Part shown: one piece after another, positions 62,707 through 64,000 of the stretch
Numbering within the stretch: position 1 is the first letter of the stretch
Layout of the letters: each line of letters starts with the position of its first letter
NCBI GenBank assembly: GCA_031262785.1
Contig: JAISHB010000081.1
Coordinates: 1 to 64,000, forward strand
Reading direction: 5' to 3'
DNA length: 64,000 bases
Source of the DNA: Prevotellaceae bacterium
GTDB taxonomy: Bacteria; Bacteroidota; Bacteroidia; Bacteroidales; Bacteroidaceae
Translations under genes and position numbers: made by a program
Notes under the pieces: model-generated
The model's database searches: none
What the model was told of the DNA's origin: nothing
What the model saw: the letters and a program-made list of their open reading frames with translations, nothing else

Positions 62707-63558
62707 TTATGGGTTCATGCGTTTAAAAGCGTCAATATAAGAATGAGGCGTGATATTGAGAATCTCTTTACCCAGATGCCGGGCATAAGCCTCCAACACA
62801 AAGTAGGACTTAAAAGCCACATACATGTGGTATAAAATGGTGTGCAGCCGTGCCGAGTGCAGATTTTCCTGCGTGACGGTGGCCGCCTGCGAATGGTTGG
62901 CGTCGTAGAAATGCTTTTGATGCATCAACACCACATTGTGGTCGGTCACCGTAATCTCGGGCAGCCACGAATGGTCGGCACCGGCCAAGTAAATGGTGCG
63001 GAACGGCAGCCTGAGCCCAACGGCAATGGAGGGAATCAGCACATTGTGCGGACGGGGAACGCCCCAACCGCGTCGGAACACTGCGTTGCAGAAACTCTGA
63101 AATCCTTCCACCGGTGTGGTGTTGTAAAAGCAAAGCCGGATATGCGGATTGCCCGCCAACAGCGGTTGCCACTGCTGGTTGCGGCGTGCACGCACGGGCA
63201 CGAAGAGCGTGAGGTTCCACACGGTTTTTTCTTTTAGCGTCCCGAAGAGCTGCACGCGCTTTTCGGGCACAATCCAGAAGAGCGGGTCGGCAATCAGGTA
63301 GAGTTCGGGACGAAGTGTTTCATAAAGCGGAGAAGTCACAAAGAAATTGACGGCGAGCAAGGTCTTATCAGCCACAAACGGTGCCGCCCGGGAAAGGGTC
63401 GTGCTCAGCGACGGGCCGTTGGCCAGTATGAGCAATTCGTGCGGATTCTTGAAGGCAGCGGGCAGGGGCGTGCATAGTTTCGATTGCAGCACAATCTTGA
63501 CTACACTGAGCCAAGTTTGCCACAGCCTTCCGCACCAATTCATCAACTGTTCTCCCAT
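62707..63558 (-). CDS. DUF115/GT42-like protein, candidate nonulosonate transferase
   Basis: A 283-residue protein that heads the leftward cluster. ELLILANGPSLSTTL is the motif shared by DUF115 (MAF-like) and family 42 sialyltransferases, and LIPSIAVGLRLPFRTIYLAG followed by ADHSW matches the later Rossmann part of both. Several His residues (LMHQKHFYDANH) follow and could be catalytic. With the CMP-sugar genes next to it, transfer of the nonulosonate is the natural proposal. A minus-strand -7 element (TACCTTTG, complement of 63587-63594) precedes the start; a later ATG at 63543 is possible. Confidence 0.68.
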   Translation of the reverse strand: MGEQLMNWCGRLWQTWLSVVKIVLQSKLCTPLPAAFKNPHELLILANGPSLSTTLSRAAPFVADKTLLAVNFFVTSPLYETLRPELYLIADPLFWIVPEKRVQLFGTLKEKTVWNLTLFVPVRARRNQQWQPLLAGNPHIRLCFYNTTPVEGFQSFCNAVFRRGWGVPRPHNVLIPSIAVGLRLPFRTIYLAGADHSWLPEITVTDHNVVLMHQKHFYDANHSQAATVTQENLHSARLHTILYHMYVAFKSYFVLEAYARHLGKEILNITPHSYIDAFKRMNP

Positions 63559-63680
63559 TTTTTTCTATTCGGATTAAATGTTGACGCAAAGGTACGTAAG
63601 TAGTTTCATAAAACCTACCTATCTTTACGCCGAAATCTCATCGAAAAAAGAGTAGTAACTTTAAATGTTAATCCCAAATC

Positions 63681-64000
63681 ATGACGTACCATACACATTG
63701 GCACTCCTTGCTGACGTGCCTGATTTGTCTTCTTTTACCGACATCCTGCAGTCGGCAAGCTACACCCGAAAATGAGTTGGTGTGGAAAATAGATCTTCAA
63801 TCGGTCGTTTTCTCTATACCACCAAAGGTAGCAACGGTGGAGGCCCGAACGAATACATTTTGGCGCAAACTTTCAATGTGCAAGACGACGGAACGTTGGT
63901 TATCTTCGATGCCTTTGTGCGCAAGATGAAACAGTATCGCTATCCCAAAGGAGTCGTATCCGTTCATGCACTACCGGAAGATATTTTGCCGGTAATACGC
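63681..64000 (+). pseudogene. Beta-propeller lipoprotein, apparently frameshifted, cut by the window edge
   Basis: The first frame encodes a lipoprotein start: MTYHTHWHSLL, a hydrophobic core and the lipobox LPTSC, then RQATPENELVWKIDLQS, and ends at 63929 after losing protein character. From about 63801 the preceding frame (-1) is open to the window edge and reads IGRFLYTTKGSNGGGPNEY and NVQDDGTLVIFDAFVRKM, which fits the propeller lipoproteins of Bacteroidales (6-bladed beta-propeller type, G-x-GPNEY). Joining the frames gives a plausible protein, so a one-base change near 63798-63803 is likely, either a real mutation or a sequence error. Confidence 0.55.

Noticed and set aside
1-64000. rRNA, tRNA, intact transposase, integrase or prophage genes
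   Set aside because: None could be recognised by reading both strands. Small RNA genes could still be missed without a covariance search.

Overview
The window looks like a chromosomal segment of a Bacteroidota bacterium, order Bacteroidales. The evidence is the Bacteroidota promoter type (TTTG, about 19-20 nt, TAnnTTTG) before many genes, the fused MurF-alanine racemase, the hpt-adk-obgE order, the fimbrillin-type lipoprotein, GSCFA, PIF1-TPR and DUF4922 proteins, and many ATGA start/stop overlaps. Most of the window is G+C-rich for the order. The MurNAc salvage locus with two NamZ enzymes resembles what is known from Tannerella forsythia, so a Tannerella-like lineage is my best guess, but the genus is not proven.

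Layout. 1-2.6 kb: a cut-off leftward gene, a 41-bp minisatellite and an A+T-rich island of three overlapping genes (two DUF488 proteins and a dual-OB protein), the most foreign-looking part. 3-5.3 kb: tryptophanase, then a YjdI-type Fe-S protein and two tandem small acetyltransferases. 5.4-13.2 kb: GSCFA protein, MurF-Alr fusion, TatA, TatC and a Dna2-like nuclease-helicase. 13.1-18.9 kb: acyl-CoA synthetase, a 1.1-kb repeat-filled gap, a fimbrillin/FISUMP lipoprotein and Asd. 18.9-22.5 kb: antiporter, TcdA, LolD.

22.8-44.6 kb is one long rightward peptidoglycan-salvage region: NamZ, sodium/solute symporter, amidase-like protein, phosphoesterase-propeller, GT2, DUF4922, SpoIID, AmpG-like permease, second NamZ, D-lactate-type dehydrogenase, DUF5009 protein, MurK-like kinase, MurQ and a serine hydrolase-SGNH fusion. 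Together these could release MurNAc from walls, import it, phosphorylate it, split off D-lactate with MurQ and oxidise that lactate.

44.6-53.2 kb holds a lipoprotein, PIF1-TPR helicase, HAD phosphatase, a flippase with two glycosyltransferases, and Nnr. 53.3-59.5 kb holds hpt-adk-obgE, an ADP-forming acyl-CoA synthetase and leuA behind a leucine-codon leader peptide and attenuator. 59.6-63.6 kb is a leftward nonulosonic-acid cluster (HAD phosphatase, GT2, NeuB-type synthase, SpsF-type cytidylyltransferase, and a DUF115/GT42-like protein). The right edge has the start of a probably frameshifted propeller lipoprotein.

A feature running through the window is that intergenic gaps carry short tandem arrays of unrelated sequence. 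Four have a 41- or 42-bp period and three a 22- or 23-bp period, and several have palindromic cores. No rRNA, tRNA, CRISPR array, intact insertion sequence or prophage was seen.
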